From Calditrichia bacterium (GTDB lineage Bacteria; Calditrichota; Calditrichia; RBG-13-44-9; J042), in the NCBI GenBank assembly GCA_030430345.1, contig JAUIFT010000064.1:1-8780 (forward strand): 8,780 bases of DNA, written 5' to 3'. Of this stretch, positions 1-6,422 are shown piece after piece. Position 1 is the stretch's first letter. The number at the start of each line of letters is the position of its first letter. The notes beneath the pieces are model-generated. The model searched no databases and was not told the DNA's origin. It saw only the letters and a list, made by a program, of their open reading frames with translations. Position numbers and translations under genes: made by a program.

Positions 1-153
1 CGGCTCTTCACCTGGCAGAACCAATTTTAATCCTTTATCCAAATCAATTACGGTACAAACCAGAAAAAAGACTAGTAAAAGGAAAGCAATGTCTGCCATT
101 GAAGATGTCGGAATTTCAATCCCTGATGCGGCTATTTTTCTTTTAGTCGTCAT
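1..153 (-). CDS. ExbD/TolR-family proton-channel subunit, partial (N-terminal 51 residues)
   Basis: This is the 5' part of a biopolymer-transport protein; the 3' end lies beyond the window. The visible 51 residues have the family layout: a short basic cytoplasmic tail (MTTKRK), the conserved segment [19 protein letters not shown] at residues 14-32, and then the start of the periplasmic part. Asp21 in the MADIAF motif matches the membrane aspartate that carries protons in ExbD and TolR. The ATG at 151-153 has a strong AAAGGAG ribosome site at 160-166, six bases upstream. It follows the TolQ/ExbB gene by 67 bases with no terminator, so the two form one operon and should make one inner-membrane motor that energises an outer-membrane process. 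TolR and ExbD cannot be told apart from this fragment, so no symbol is given. Confidence 0.92.
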   Translation of the reverse strand, partial: MTTKRKIAASGIEIPTSSMADIAFLLLVFFLVCTVIDLDKGLKLVLPGEEP

Positions 154-220
154 AGGCTACTCCTTTGACTGCGGTGTTAAAAGAAAAATGGATCGCGCAT
201 ACTAAAAAGGTTATCGAGGA

Positions 221-829
221 TTAACCTCTCATATCAATCAGTGTATCAACCAGCTCAGCAGATGCTTCTTCCATATCGATGATCAAACGGTCGATGCGGG
301 AAGTTGCCATGTTAAAGAACAGCTGAACAGTCATTGCCACAATCAAACCAAAAAGTGTGGTCAACAATGCCTGAGAGATACCACCGGCTACAACTGCAGG
401 GGAAATATTGTTTTCACGCTCAATCGCGTTAAATGCTTCAACCATGCCCCATACCGTTCCGGTAAAGCCTAAAAGAGGCGCGATAACGATGATAAAACCT
501 AACCAAATCATGCCTCTTTCCAGGAATGCCATTTCAATAGAAGCAGCATTGGTGATTGCTTTTTCAGCACTATCTACACCATCTTTCGCACGGCTTAAGC
601 CAGCATGAACGATAGATGCAACAGGTCCTCTGGTGTTTTCACATTCTTCAAGCGCTTTGTTTACACCACCGTCTTTAAGGGCAGTACGTACGTTTACCAT
701 GAACTTACGGGTGTTAACACTCGCGCGGAATAACAGGAAGAGTTTAGCAATACCAATCGCCAAACCAATAATCCACATGATAAGAATGGGATGCATGAAC
801 CCACCGCCTTTGATATACAACTCAACCAT
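221..829 (-). CDS. MotA/TolQ/ExbB proton-channel family protein
   Basis: This 202-residue inner-membrane protein has the three-helix layout of TolQ and ExbB: TM1 at about residues 13-34, a cytoplasmic loop, TM2 at about 109-130 and TM3 at about 149-171. Family motifs are clear: PLLGFTGTVWGMVEAF at 118-133 and ALLTTLFGLIVA at 154-165. In this family a pentamer surrounds a dimer of the partner ExbD/TolR, which is encoded next, and turns proton flow into movement acting through the periplasm. The ATG at 827-829 has a GAGGAGG ribosome site at 839-845 with a 9-base spacer, so the start is secure. A sigma70-type promoter and a likely operator lie upstream. Length is near the ExbB/TolQ norm. TonB-type and Tol-Pal-type roles cannot be separated without the downstream genes. 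Confidence 0.93.
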   Translation of the reverse strand: MVELYIKGGGFMHPILIMWIIGLAIGIAKLFLLFRASVNTRKFMVNVRTALKDGGVNKALEECENTRGPVASIVHAGLSRAKDGVDSAEKAITNAASIEMAFLERGMIWLGFIIVIAPLLGFTGTVWGMVEAFNAIERENNISPAVVAGGISQALLTTLFGLIVAMTVQLFFNMATSRIDRLIIDMEEASAELVDTLIDMRG

Positions 830-838
830 AAGTTAGAG

Positions 839-845
839 CCTCCTC
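839..845 (-). promoter_or_regulatory. Ribosome binding site of the TolQ/ExbB gene
   Basis: GAGGAGG on the minus strand, 9 bases before the ATG at 827-829. It fixes this ATG rather than the in-frame ATG at codon 12 as the start. Confidence 0.8.
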
Positions 846-869
846 GCTTCTGTTAGTATATAAATTTCC

Positions 870-886
870 AATGTTTGGCAAATATT
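870..886. promoter_or_regulatory. Candidate operator: 17-bp near-perfect palindrome over the -10 box
   Basis: The plus strand reads AATGTTTG-G-CAAATATT: two 8-base arms around one central base, with a single mismatch between arms. It covers the predicted -10 box at 882-887 and the likely transcription start. Its last 13 bases (TTTGGCAAATATT) recur at 927-939. Position and symmetry suggest a site for a dimeric repressor; no regulator gene is visible, so the binder is unknown. Confidence 0.4.
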
Positions 887-910
887 ACGGATAATGAATT
901 ATAAAGTCAA
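882..910 (-). promoter_or_regulatory. Predicted sigma70-type promoter for the TolQ/TolR operon
   Basis: On the minus strand, TTGACT (905-910) matches the -35 consensus at five of six bases. It is followed after exactly 17 bases by TAATAT (882-887), which keeps the first two and last two bases of the -10 consensus. Transcription would start near 875, giving a leader of about 45 bases before the ATG at 829. No better candidate was seen in this 333-base intergenic region. The -10 box is overlapped by a palindrome, which suggests regulation. Confidence 0.6.
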
Positions 911-926
911 TATCTTTTTTGATGCT

Positions 927-939
927 TTTGGCAAATATT
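927..939. repeat. Second copy of the 13-bp element upstream of the -35 box
   Basis: TTTGGCAAATATT is identical to 874-886. The start-to-start distance is 53 bp, close to five helical turns, so both copies face the same side of the DNA. Here the left outer arm is degenerate, so only the TTTGGCAAA core keeps dyad symmetry. It lies 17 bp upstream of the predicted -35 box. Confidence 0.4.
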
Positions 940-1043
940 GTGCTTCAAATCAATTATTATTCTACAATTAGCGCATCTGCTTACCGGCACTGTGTCAGGG
1001 GGAAAATGGAATTTGTGAAAAAAATCCGAAAACCGTCAGACAC

Positions 1044-1087
1044 AAAAAAATGCGTATATTTTACTAAAGAAAAATATACGCATTTTT
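1044..1087 (-). terminator. Intrinsic terminator after the S41 protease gene (possibly bidirectional)
   Basis: A perfect 17-bp inverted repeat pairs 1046-1062 with 1071-1087 around an 8-base loop. On the minus strand the stem ends in a run of seven T (1044-1050), as expected for a Rho-independent terminator. Only three of the 17 pairs are G-C, so strength comes from length more than GC content. It starts about 75 bases after the protease stop. A shorter T run (1083-1087) on the plus strand makes it structurally two-sided. Confidence 0.75.
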
Positions 1088-1162
1088 AAAACGATAACCT
1101 ATAGTTCCATATTTACTGCTTCAATACAAAAGACCTTTCTCCGGAACAGCCGGGCGGGATGA

Positions 1163-2773
1163 TCACGGTTGAACCTGGGCAAGCTCCCGCGCTTGCTCAA
1201 ATGAATCCAATGCCCGCAGGAATTGTGTGTCATAATCGAGCATAATATAGTAATAACCATCATTTTCCCAGAATTTTCGGGCGATTTCCCCTTTAATGCG
1301 GCTCTGTAAATAACGGTCATCTTTTTCAAACAACCCATTCTCGATTTTAACGCCTTTGCGGATACACAATTTTTTAAAAGCAGTCATCATTTCGCGATTA
1401 ACCCGGAAGGTTTTACGGAATGATGCCAGACTGCTCTTCAATTCAGGATGCCGGTTCGCATAATCATTGGCATATTCAAAAAACAGGCGATGTTTCAATA
1501 TCTCATTTACCAGCTTCGGCGCCTGTGATTTATGGGCATTCCTAATCTGAATATCAGGCTGTATACCTCCCCCGCCATAAACCGGCCGGCCTTTTGCTGT
1601 GTAAAACAGTGGGCGATCGGTAATGCTGTCCTGCGTGGCGGTCCAGGCAGAGTCGCTGATCTCTTCATAATATTCTTCGACCTCTTTCCCCTTGTAATCC
1701 CGTTGAATGCATCGTCCTGACGGGGTATAATATTTGGCGGTGGTGATGCGAACAGCGGAACCGTCATTGAGCATAAATTCCTTTTGCACCAGCCCTTTCC
1801 CAAAGCTGTTTTCCCCGACAATCATTCCCCGGTCATAATCCTGAATCGCACCGGCGACGATTTCCGCAGCGGAGGCGGAACCACGATTGATCAAAACAAC
1901 CAGATCGCAATCCCGGGGCGTTTTTCGGCCGAACTGATCGGCGAAGTAGTCTTCCGCGCCATCAGAGTACTGCCCTTCCCGCCCTTTGGTGTAAACGATT
2001 TTTTTGTGTCCGGAAATAAATTTTCCGGCCATCTTAACTGCTTCATAAAGATAGCCACCGGAATTCCAGCGCAAATCCAGCACTAGCCGTTTCATGTTCT
2101 GCTTTTCCAATTCAAGCAGGCGCTCTTCCACTTCTTTCGCGGTGATCATCGCAAAACGGTTGACGGCGATATACCCGGTGCTGTCATCCACCATAAAACT
2201 GGCGGTAATTGTTGAAATCGGCACTTCATCCCGGACAATCGTAAAGGGCAGTTCTTCCTCGACGCCGGTTCGCTGGATCATCACATCTACGGAAGTGCCT
2301 TTCGGCCCTTTTAATTTTTTCGGGACATCATCACTGCTGATGCCGATGGCGGATTCTCCATTAATTTTCACAATACGGTCTCCGGCGATAATGCCAAGCC
2401 GATAGGCCGGCGAACCGGGAATTGGCGATATCACGGTTATGTAACCGTCCAGCACATCGAACTGAATCCCAATCCCTTCGTATTTTCCGGCAAAATTCTC
2501 TTTATTCCCTTTTACCTTTTCCGCGGGTATATACACCGAATGCGGATCCAGTTTTTCCAGCATGCCATTGATCGCCCCTTCCATGGCTTCATCCCAGTCA
2601 ATATCTTCCACGTAATGCCGGTCGACCAGGCGGGAAATATCTTCCAGCTTGTTCACTTGCTGTTGTGCACTGTTGCGCATATCTGCAAACACTGCGTGGG
2701 TCAACACAAAACCAACAGCGCTGCAAAGTACAATTGCAATCACAAAAACTGCGGAGTTTCGTGATCTAAACAT
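1163..2773 (-). CDS. S41-family C-terminal processing peptidase with PDZ domain
   Basis: This 536-residue serine protease is anchored by an N-terminal hydrophobic segment (about residues 8-30) and acts in the periplasm. An N-terminal helical part with LDPHSVYIP (75-83) leads into a PDZ domain at about 95-180, which in this family binds substrate C-termini. The S41 core follows. Ser301 in RGSASAAEI, Lys326 in FGKGLVQ and Gln330 sit at the spacing expected of the catalytic Ser-Lys-(Gln) set, so the enzyme should be active. The conserved YYTPSGRCIQ (348-357) and GGGIQPDI (401-408) are present. About 125 residues follow, a charged extension common in Bacteroidota-type family members and absent from short CtpA proteins. 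The ATG at 2771-2773 has a GGAGGT site at 2782-2787, 8 bases upstream. The metalloprotease gene upstream ends 89 bases before it. Substrate is unknown. Confidence 0.95.
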   Translation of the reverse strand: MFRSRNSAVFVIAIVLCSAVGFVLTHAVFADMRNSAQQQVNKLEDISRLVDRHYVEDIDWDEAMEGAINGMLEKLDPHSVYIPAEKVKGNKENFAGKYEGIGIQFDVLDGYITVISPIPGSPAYRLGIIAGDRIVKINGESAIGISSDDVPKKLKGPKGTSVDVMIQRTGVEEELPFTIVRDEVPISTITASFMVDDSTGYIAVNRFAMITAKEVEERLLELEKQNMKRLVLDLRWNSGGYLYEAVKMAGKFISGHKKIVYTKGREGQYSDGAEDYFADQFGRKTPRDCDLVVLINRGSASAAEIVAGAIQDYDRGMIVGENSFGKGLVQKEFMLNDGSAVRITTAKYYTPSGRCIQRDYKGKEVEEYYEEISDSAWTATQDSITDRPLFYTAKGRPVYGGGGIQPDIQIRNAHKSQAPKLVNEILKHRLFFEYANDYANRHPELKSSLASFRKTFRVNREMMTAFKKLCIRKGVKIENGLFEKDDRYLQSRIKGEIARKFWENDGYYYIMLDYDTQFLRALDSFEQARELAQVQP

Positions 2774-2781
2774 ATAGAATT

Positions 2782-2787
2782 ACCTCC
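2782..2787 (-). promoter_or_regulatory. Ribosome binding site of the S41 protease gene
   Basis: GGAGGT on the minus strand with an 8-base spacer to the ATG at 2771-2773; it decides the start. Confidence 0.8.
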
Positions 2788-2862
2788 AAATCATAGAATT
2801 CCGAAAAAACGGTCAATCGGGAAAAGTTGGCGATTTAGAAACTTTCGCGCAAATTTTATTGC

Positions 2863-3798
2863 TTATTCAAGGTTATTTAAATCCTGCTCAAACTGTTCCC
2901 ATTGTTTTAACTTACGGCGATTACGCAGCTTGGTAACCGCGAATGCCGCGATAAAAATAACCACCATGCTGAACCAGACTAAATTTTCGGTATTAAAGAG
3001 GAACAGCCAGCGATAATCATTTTCAATGCTATTCAGCCATTTCAGTTCCAGCCCGAAAGCGTCCGTATTGATGTATTGCGCTAAAGCAGCATCCCAACCG
3101 GCGGCGGCCACTTTTTGATGAAATTGCTGCCAGCGTTCTCGATTCTGCAGCTGCTCCTGTAGAAAGAGCACAGCGGAAAGGCTTTGCTGATAGGCCAATT
3201 CTGCTTGCTGCCGCGGAAAGTTACTGAGATCTTCCACATCTTCAAAGGGTACTATGCTCCCGGTATGTAAAGCGTTTGAGAGACGGACCGCCGTTAGAAT
3301 ATCGATTCTTTCTCCGCTGAGAAATTTCGCCAATCCTTCATTATACCAGAGCGGCATTTGTTGATGAGAGAATTTCTCATCAAAATAGAAATGAGACATT
3401 TCGTGCAGCAGGTCCTTTTCCAGGCTCAGGGAACTGCCGGCCCAGGAAGGACTTTTCAAAACAATCATTTTCCGCGCAGGTATATAAACGGCAGCAGCCC
3501 AATGGGGAATCTGCCGATGATATCGAATGAAGGCCTGCTGGGAACGAGCGATCATAACCCGCACCTTGCTTTTTGGCCTGAGCTGATAAAAATCATCCAG
3601 TTTGAGTGAGAACCTTTCCAACCGTTCCCGAATCCAGCGGACATTTTCTAAATCACTCTTATTATATGCTATCGTATAATTTCGAAAATTCATTACCTCT
3701 AAATCGTTTTGCCCCCATATTTTTTCCGGCTGAAGCGCTGTGGAAGCTGCCAGATAGAAAATCAGCGAGGTAATGCAGTAGCGAACAAAACAGGACAT
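2863..3798 (-). CDS. Membrane-anchored gluzincin metallopeptidase (peptidase MA-like)
   Basis: This 311-residue protein looks like an exported zinc protease of the peptidase MA-like group. A short N-terminal hydrophobic segment (about 5-21) looks like a signal peptide or anchor. HEMSH at 132-136 supplies two histidine ligands and the catalytic glutamate, and Glu154 in LWYNEGLAKFLSG is the expected third ligand, the gluzincin arrangement. A helical region (195-260) follows. The protein ends in one TM helix (about 273-290) and a basic tail (RNRRKLKQ), so the catalytic part should face the periplasm with the C-terminus in the cytoplasm. The ATG at 3796-3798 has no clear Shine-Dalgarno, only AT-rich sequence, but no in-frame alternative keeps the signal segment. 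It is probably cotranscribed with the S41 protease downstream. Substrate unknown; the fold assignment is firmer than the function. Confidence 0.85.
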   Translation of the reverse strand: MSCFVRYCITSLIFYLAASTALQPEKIWGQNDLEVMNFRNYTIAYNKSDLENVRWIRERLERFSLKLDDFYQLRPKSKVRVMIARSQQAFIRYHRQIPHWAAAVYIPARKMIVLKSPSWAGSSLSLEKDLLHEMSHFYFDEKFSHQQMPLWYNEGLAKFLSGERIDILTAVRLSNALHTGSIVPFEDVEDLSNFPRQQAELAYQQSLSAVLFLQEQLQNRERWQQFHQKVAAAGWDAALAQYINTDAFGLELKWLNSIENDYRWLFLFNTENLVWFSMVVIFIAAFAVTKLRNRRKLKQWEQFEQDLNNLE

Positions 3799-3910
3799 AA
3801 TTATTATTTAATACCGAAAACACTTGCTTTGCAAGCAATATTATCCCGGTTAAAAGATGTTGTTTAAATTGGAGATAGTAACAGGAGATTTTTTCATTTT
3901 TCCGGAAAAC

Positions 3911-3943
3911 AAAAACGCCTTTGGAAAGCGCTTCCAAAGGCGT
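3911..3943 (-). terminator. Strong intrinsic terminator of the mgl operon
   Basis: A perfect 12-bp stem pairs ACGCCTTTGGAA (3915-3926) with TTCCAAAGGCGT (3932-3943) around a 5-base loop. On the minus strand it is followed directly by a T run (3911-3915, then GTTTT). It begins 29 bases after the mglA stop and separates this operon from the protease genes. Confidence 0.9.
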
Positions 3944-3972
3944 CGTAAATTCTGTGGGTGTACCAATACCGA

Positions 3973-4557
3973 TTAGAGCTGTTTTTGAACATGCTGAACA
4001 ACCAGGTTAATGATTGCTTTTAAAGAATCAAAAACACCGGTGCCCTTAATTGCCACAGATTCAAAATGGGGCACGTTAAAAAAGTTCAGCTTCTTTTGCA
4101 GCATATCCACGGATTCAGTATTTGGCAGATCGCGCTTGTTGTACTGAATCACCCAGGGGAAAGTTTCCAGGGAATGGCCCATTGCCATCAGGTTGTTTTC
4201 CAGATCGAGCAATGTTTCGATATTCCCTTCCATCCGGTCTTTCTGGGAATCGGCAACGAATACGATGCCGTCTACACCGTTGAGAATAATTTTCCGGCTG
4301 GACGCATAATATACCTGTCCGGGTACGGTGTACAGGTTGAATTTCGGTTTCTTACCTTTAATACGGCCGACTTCAATCTGCATAAAGTCGAAGAAGATCG
4401 TTCGGTCTTCCTTGGTCTTCAACGTTACCAGTTCCCCGGTAAGCGATGGATCCAGCTTGGAGTGAATGTATTCCAGGTTGGTTGTTTTCCCGCACATGCC
4501 GGGACCGTAATAAACGATCTTAAGGTTGATTTCTTGTAATGCCCAATTGATAAACAT
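3973..4557 (-). CDS. mglA: MglA-type small Ras-like GTPase
   Basis: This 194-residue protein is a close match in length and motif order to Myxococcus xanthus MglA, the switch that sets front-rear polarity for motility. The P-loop GPGMCGKT is at residues 18-25. The G3 motif reads TVPGQ (77-81), the MglA form in which the usual DxxG aspartate is replaced. NKRD (140-143) gives guanine specificity and AIKGTG (169-174) serves as G5. The switch I region LKTKEDRTIFFDF (46-58) is conserved. It is cytosolic and in the GTP state is expected to bind effectors. Its likely GAP, MglB, is encoded 75 bases upstream. It is the last gene of the operon. The ribosome site is modest (GAGGCAAGAAG upstream of the ATG at 4555-4557). 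In a non-gliding organism it could set pilus or secretion polarity instead; the effector is not visible here. Confidence 0.95.
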   Translation of the reverse strand: MFINWALQEINLKIVYYGPGMCGKTTNLEYIHSKLDPSLTGELVTLKTKEDRTIFFDFMQIEVGRIKGKKPKFNLYTVPGQVYYASSRKIILNGVDGIVFVADSQKDRMEGNIETLLDLENNLMAMGHSLETFPWVIQYNKRDLPNTESVDMLQKKLNFFNVPHFESVAIKGTGVFDSLKAIINLVVQHVQKQL

Positions 4558-4632
4558 AGACTTCTTGCCTCATATTAAAAAATTTATGCCGGAAAATCAT
4601 TTACTTCCGGATACCGCTATAGCTATCTACAG

Positions 4633-5142
4633 TTATTTAAAAGATTCATCCAACATATCGCCGAGCATACTGCTAAAATCCTGATCAAGAATCTGACCGG
4701 CATCGTCTCCAGCTTCGGAAGTCTTGAAAACATTTAAAAGATTCTGAATTGCCTTCTTGGTATAAATCCTTACTAAACCTAAAGTTACGCTAACATCAAA
4801 AACAACAACCAGGAAGAAATTATCACCGACATTGGATAAATAAACATTCCGTTTTTCACCTTCATGGAACAGTAACTTAAATTTTGCATCTTCTCCCACT
4901 AATTTCGCCATCTCCGAGGTCGCAGCAAAGTCACTGGCAGCCAGTGCAGACAAAATCGCGGTATTGATCTCATCCGTATTCCCTCGTTGGGTAATTAACT
5001 GCCCGCTGATGTCGGCCAACAAAATTGTCGAAGCTTTTGTTTTTGCTGCCAGCTCCGTCAGGATTTTGGTGATCTCATCAAATTGCTTCGCAGTTAAAAT
5101 AATTTGACGGCTGCCATCCTTTAACTTCTTTACTTGTACCAT
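4633..5142 (-). CDS. mglB: MglB-type roadblock/LC7 protein, probable MglA GAP
   Basis: This 169-residue cytosolic protein has a roadblock/LC7 domain at about residues 19-130. The order of conserved pieces follows Myxococcus MglB: LLADISGQLI (41-50), a small-residue helix SALAASDFAATSEMAKLVGE (65-84), FHEGEKRNVY (92-101), and VVVFDVSVTLGLVRIYTKKA (112-131). MglB dimers bind MglA and stimulate GTP hydrolysis. The acidic C-terminal tail (145-169, ending DMLDESFK) resembles in place and character the MglB tail reported to contact MglA. The ATG at 5140-5142 has a GAGGGAG site at 5152-5158, 9 bases upstream. It starts 24 bases after the HAMP-sensor stop, and mglA follows. Of the three roadblock proteins here it is the one recognisable as MglB; GAP activity is inferred. 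Confidence 0.88.
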   Translation of the reverse strand: MVQVKKLKDGSRQIILTAKQFDEITKILTELAAKTKASTILLADISGQLITQRGNTDEINTAILSALAASDFAATSEMAKLVGEDAKFKLLFHEGEKRNVYLSNVGDNFFLVVVFDVSVTLGLVRIYTKKAIQNLLNVFKTSEAGDDAGQILDQDFSSMLGDMLDESFK

Positions 5143-5151
5143 GCTTAGAGT

Positions 5152-5158
5152 CTCCCTC
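5152..5158 (-). promoter_or_regulatory. Ribosome binding site of mglB
   Basis: GAGGGAG on the minus strand, 9 bases before the ATG at 5140-5142. It lies between the HAMP-protein stop and mglB, giving mglB its own strong initiation, whereas mglA downstream has only a weak site. Confidence 0.75.
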
Positions 5159-5166
5159 TAATGATT

Positions 5167-5946
5167 TTAGAAACGTCCCATCGTGGACCGAGTTTTTAAT
5201 CTGTCTAAACTTGTTTTTAAGCTTTCCCGCATGCGGTCAATTGCGGCTGCGAGAATATTCAATTCATTTTTGATATTGAGGTTAATCGGCGTATTAAAAT
5301 TACCGAGACTGATCTCTTTTGCAGCATTTGCCAAATGTAGCACGGGACGGGTAATTTGTACCGTGATGACCATCAAAGCAACCAGAATTGCTGCCAGCGT
5401 GCCGATAGCGACAACAATACCAATATAGAGGAGTGTTTCCTGAATCTGCTCGTCAACAAACGACTTCTTTAAGCCAACCCGGACAAATCCCAGCAATCCT
5501 TCCTCTATCGGTAGAATCACGTCATAAATATCGTTACCGCCGATTTGCAGGAGTTCGTTGGAGAATCCTTCCACCTCGGATGTTTCGAACTTTTGATAGA
5601 CCGTATTGTCGGTCAATTCCAGCGGAATATTGCCATTATAAGAATCCGTCACAACATTATATTCCGGGTCGATAATAATAATGTATTCATTGCTGAGCGT
5701 ATAACGAAATTTTTCCGAGATTTTTTTCAGACCAATTTTGTCATTGTCGATCATTTTTTCCGCTGCCAGCTCAGCAATGCTGCTGGCAACAATTTGTCCC
5801 TGTTTTACCAGTGATTCCGTGAGAATCTTCTGCAAAAAATGTGACGTTACAAAGATGATCACGCCGGAAAAAATCACCGCACCGATCAATATGTAGAGAC
5901 TAATCTTAACTCTTAAGTTGTTCAACATACTATTTGAATTTGCCAT
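5167..5946 (-). CDS. Two-TM sensor with periplasmic Cache-like domain, ending at the HAMP domain
   Basis: This 259-residue protein has the front half of a chemoreceptor or sensor kinase: TM1 at about residues 14-35, a periplasmic region of about 135 residues, TM2 at about 172-196 and a HAMP domain at about 197-250 (TRPVLHLANAAKEISLGNF and the second helix AAAIDRMRESL). The end of the sensor part, DVILPIEEGLLGFVRVGL, resembles single-Cache domains. No kinase, methyl-accepting or cyclase domain follows; it stops about 15 residues after HAMP with RLKTRSTMGRF. The start is taken as the ATG at 5944-5946, which overlaps the upstream stop (TGATG) and has AAGGGA at 5955-5960, 8 bases away; a TTG one codon earlier is less likely. 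Output is presumably by contact with other operon products. It might instead be a degenerate receptor, but the reading frame and operon placement look intact. Confidence 0.85.
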   Translation of the reverse strand: MANSNSMLNNLRVKISLYILIGAVIFSGVIIFVTSHFLQKILTESLVKQGQIVASSIAELAAEKMIDNDKIGLKKISEKFRYTLSNEYIIIIDPEYNVVTDSYNGNIPLELTDNTVYQKFETSEVEGFSNELLQIGGNDIYDVILPIEEGLLGFVRVGLKKSFVDEQIQETLLYIGIVVAIGTLAAILVALMVITVQITRPVLHLANAAKEISLGNFNTPINLNIKNELNILAAAIDRMRESLKTSLDRLKTRSTMGRF

Positions 5947-6422
5947 CAAACCAATCCCTTAATTTTACTTAGCATTTGTTTTTGGAACTCATATCGCTTT
6001 TCTGCACTGGTTATTTCCAGGCTAAGCAGTTCCACGAGTAAAGCCACCAGCTTCGTTTCCAAATTTTTCCGGTTCCGCTTCAGTTCCGTTAGTGTATCTT
6101 CGATCAGAATTGAAGATACCGGGCCGACGAATACTGTAAACGCATACTCAATTTCATCCAGCAACGCTTCCGGCGCATATGGATCTTTTTCCGGAAGGCC
6201 AACCAATTCCAGCAGTCCTTCTTCCATCAGGCGATTAAACATCACCAGCGTTTCGGTTGGATTCAGAGAAAGGGTTTCGCCGATTTTCCCCACGGACTTT
6301 TCCCCATTCAACTGGGTAACAATTGCCCATTCCATCGATTTCAATTTCACTTCCGAAGGCGATCTTCGCTGACTGAGCTTAAAGATCATATCCTCGTGAA
6401 TTTTAAACTGCTCCGTCGTCAT
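5946..6422 (-). CDS. Winged-helix-like protein with uncharacterised helical C-terminal domain
   Basis: I do not recognise a named family over the full 158 residues. Residues about 28-75 look like a small helix-turn-helix or winged helix (EWAIVTQLNGEKSVGKI, then MFNRLMEEGLLEL), of the kind often attached to DUF4388 proteins and likely used for protein contacts as much as DNA binding. Residues about 88-152 are helical with FVGPVSSILIEDTL and a charged end, resembling a small GPxA-type helical domain that I recall next to kinases and PATAN proteins; that match is from memory. No TM segment. The ATG at 6420-6422 lies inside the upstream gene (20-base overlap), with GAGGGA at 6427-6432 only 4 bases away; Met12 (6387-6389) is an alternative start that removes the overlap. 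Its stop overlaps the HAMP-gene start. An adaptor role is inferred. Confidence 0.75.
   Translation of the reverse strand: MTTEQFKIHEDMIFKLSQRRSPSEVKLKSMEWAIVTQLNGEKSVGKIGETLSLNPTETLVMFNRLMEEGLLELVGLPEKDPYAPEALLDEIEYAFTVFVGPVSSILIEDTLTELKRNRKNLETKLVALLVELLSLEITSAEKRYEFQKQMLSKIKGLV

Larger units (their letters stand above)
830..1162. other. 333-base intergenic region between the S41 protease and TolQ/ExbB genes
   Basis: No gene was found here on either strand. It holds the hairpin terminator of the protease unit (1044-1087), an AT-rich stretch with no clear signal (about 940-1043), the upstream copy of the 13-bp element, the predicted promoter and its palindrome, and the ribosome site. The stretch 1088-1162 is the 3' untranslated part after the protease stop. 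Confidence 0.7.

Noticed and set aside
206..223. Inverted repeat AGGTTA/TAACCT at the TolQ/ExbB stop codon
   Set aside because: The arms are only 6 bp, partly coding, with no T run; not a terminator, and the two genes appear to be one operon.
929..943. Sigma54-like site on the plus strand (TGGCA...GC with correct -24/-12 spacing)
   Set aside because: It points toward the end of the minus-strand protease gene, with no plus-strand gene downstream, lacks several consensus bases, and is explained by the 13-bp repeat.
1784..2405. Two plus-strand open frames of about 100 codons opposite the S41 protease
   Set aside because: Both lie antisense to conserved PDZ and catalytic coding sequence and encode low-complexity, non-family-like peptides.
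2788..2825. TTGACC...TATGAT promoter-like pair before the S41 gene
   Set aside because: The spacer is only 15 bases and transcription would start within the ribosome site; cotranscription with the upstream metalloprotease is simpler.
3823..3835. Short hairpin CTTGC-TTT-GCAAG before the metalloprotease start
   Set aside because: A 5-bp stem with no T run or repeated copy; too small to call an operator or regulator.
3662..3937. 91-codon open frame on the minus strand upstream of and overlapping the metalloprotease gene
   Set aside because: It begins inside the mgl operon terminator hairpin, overlaps the signal-peptide end of the metalloprotease in another frame, and has no family-like features.
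4066..4539. 157-codon open frame on the plus strand
   Set aside because: It is the antisense shadow of mglA, which has full GTPase motifs; no ribosome site or known motif supports the plus-strand frame.
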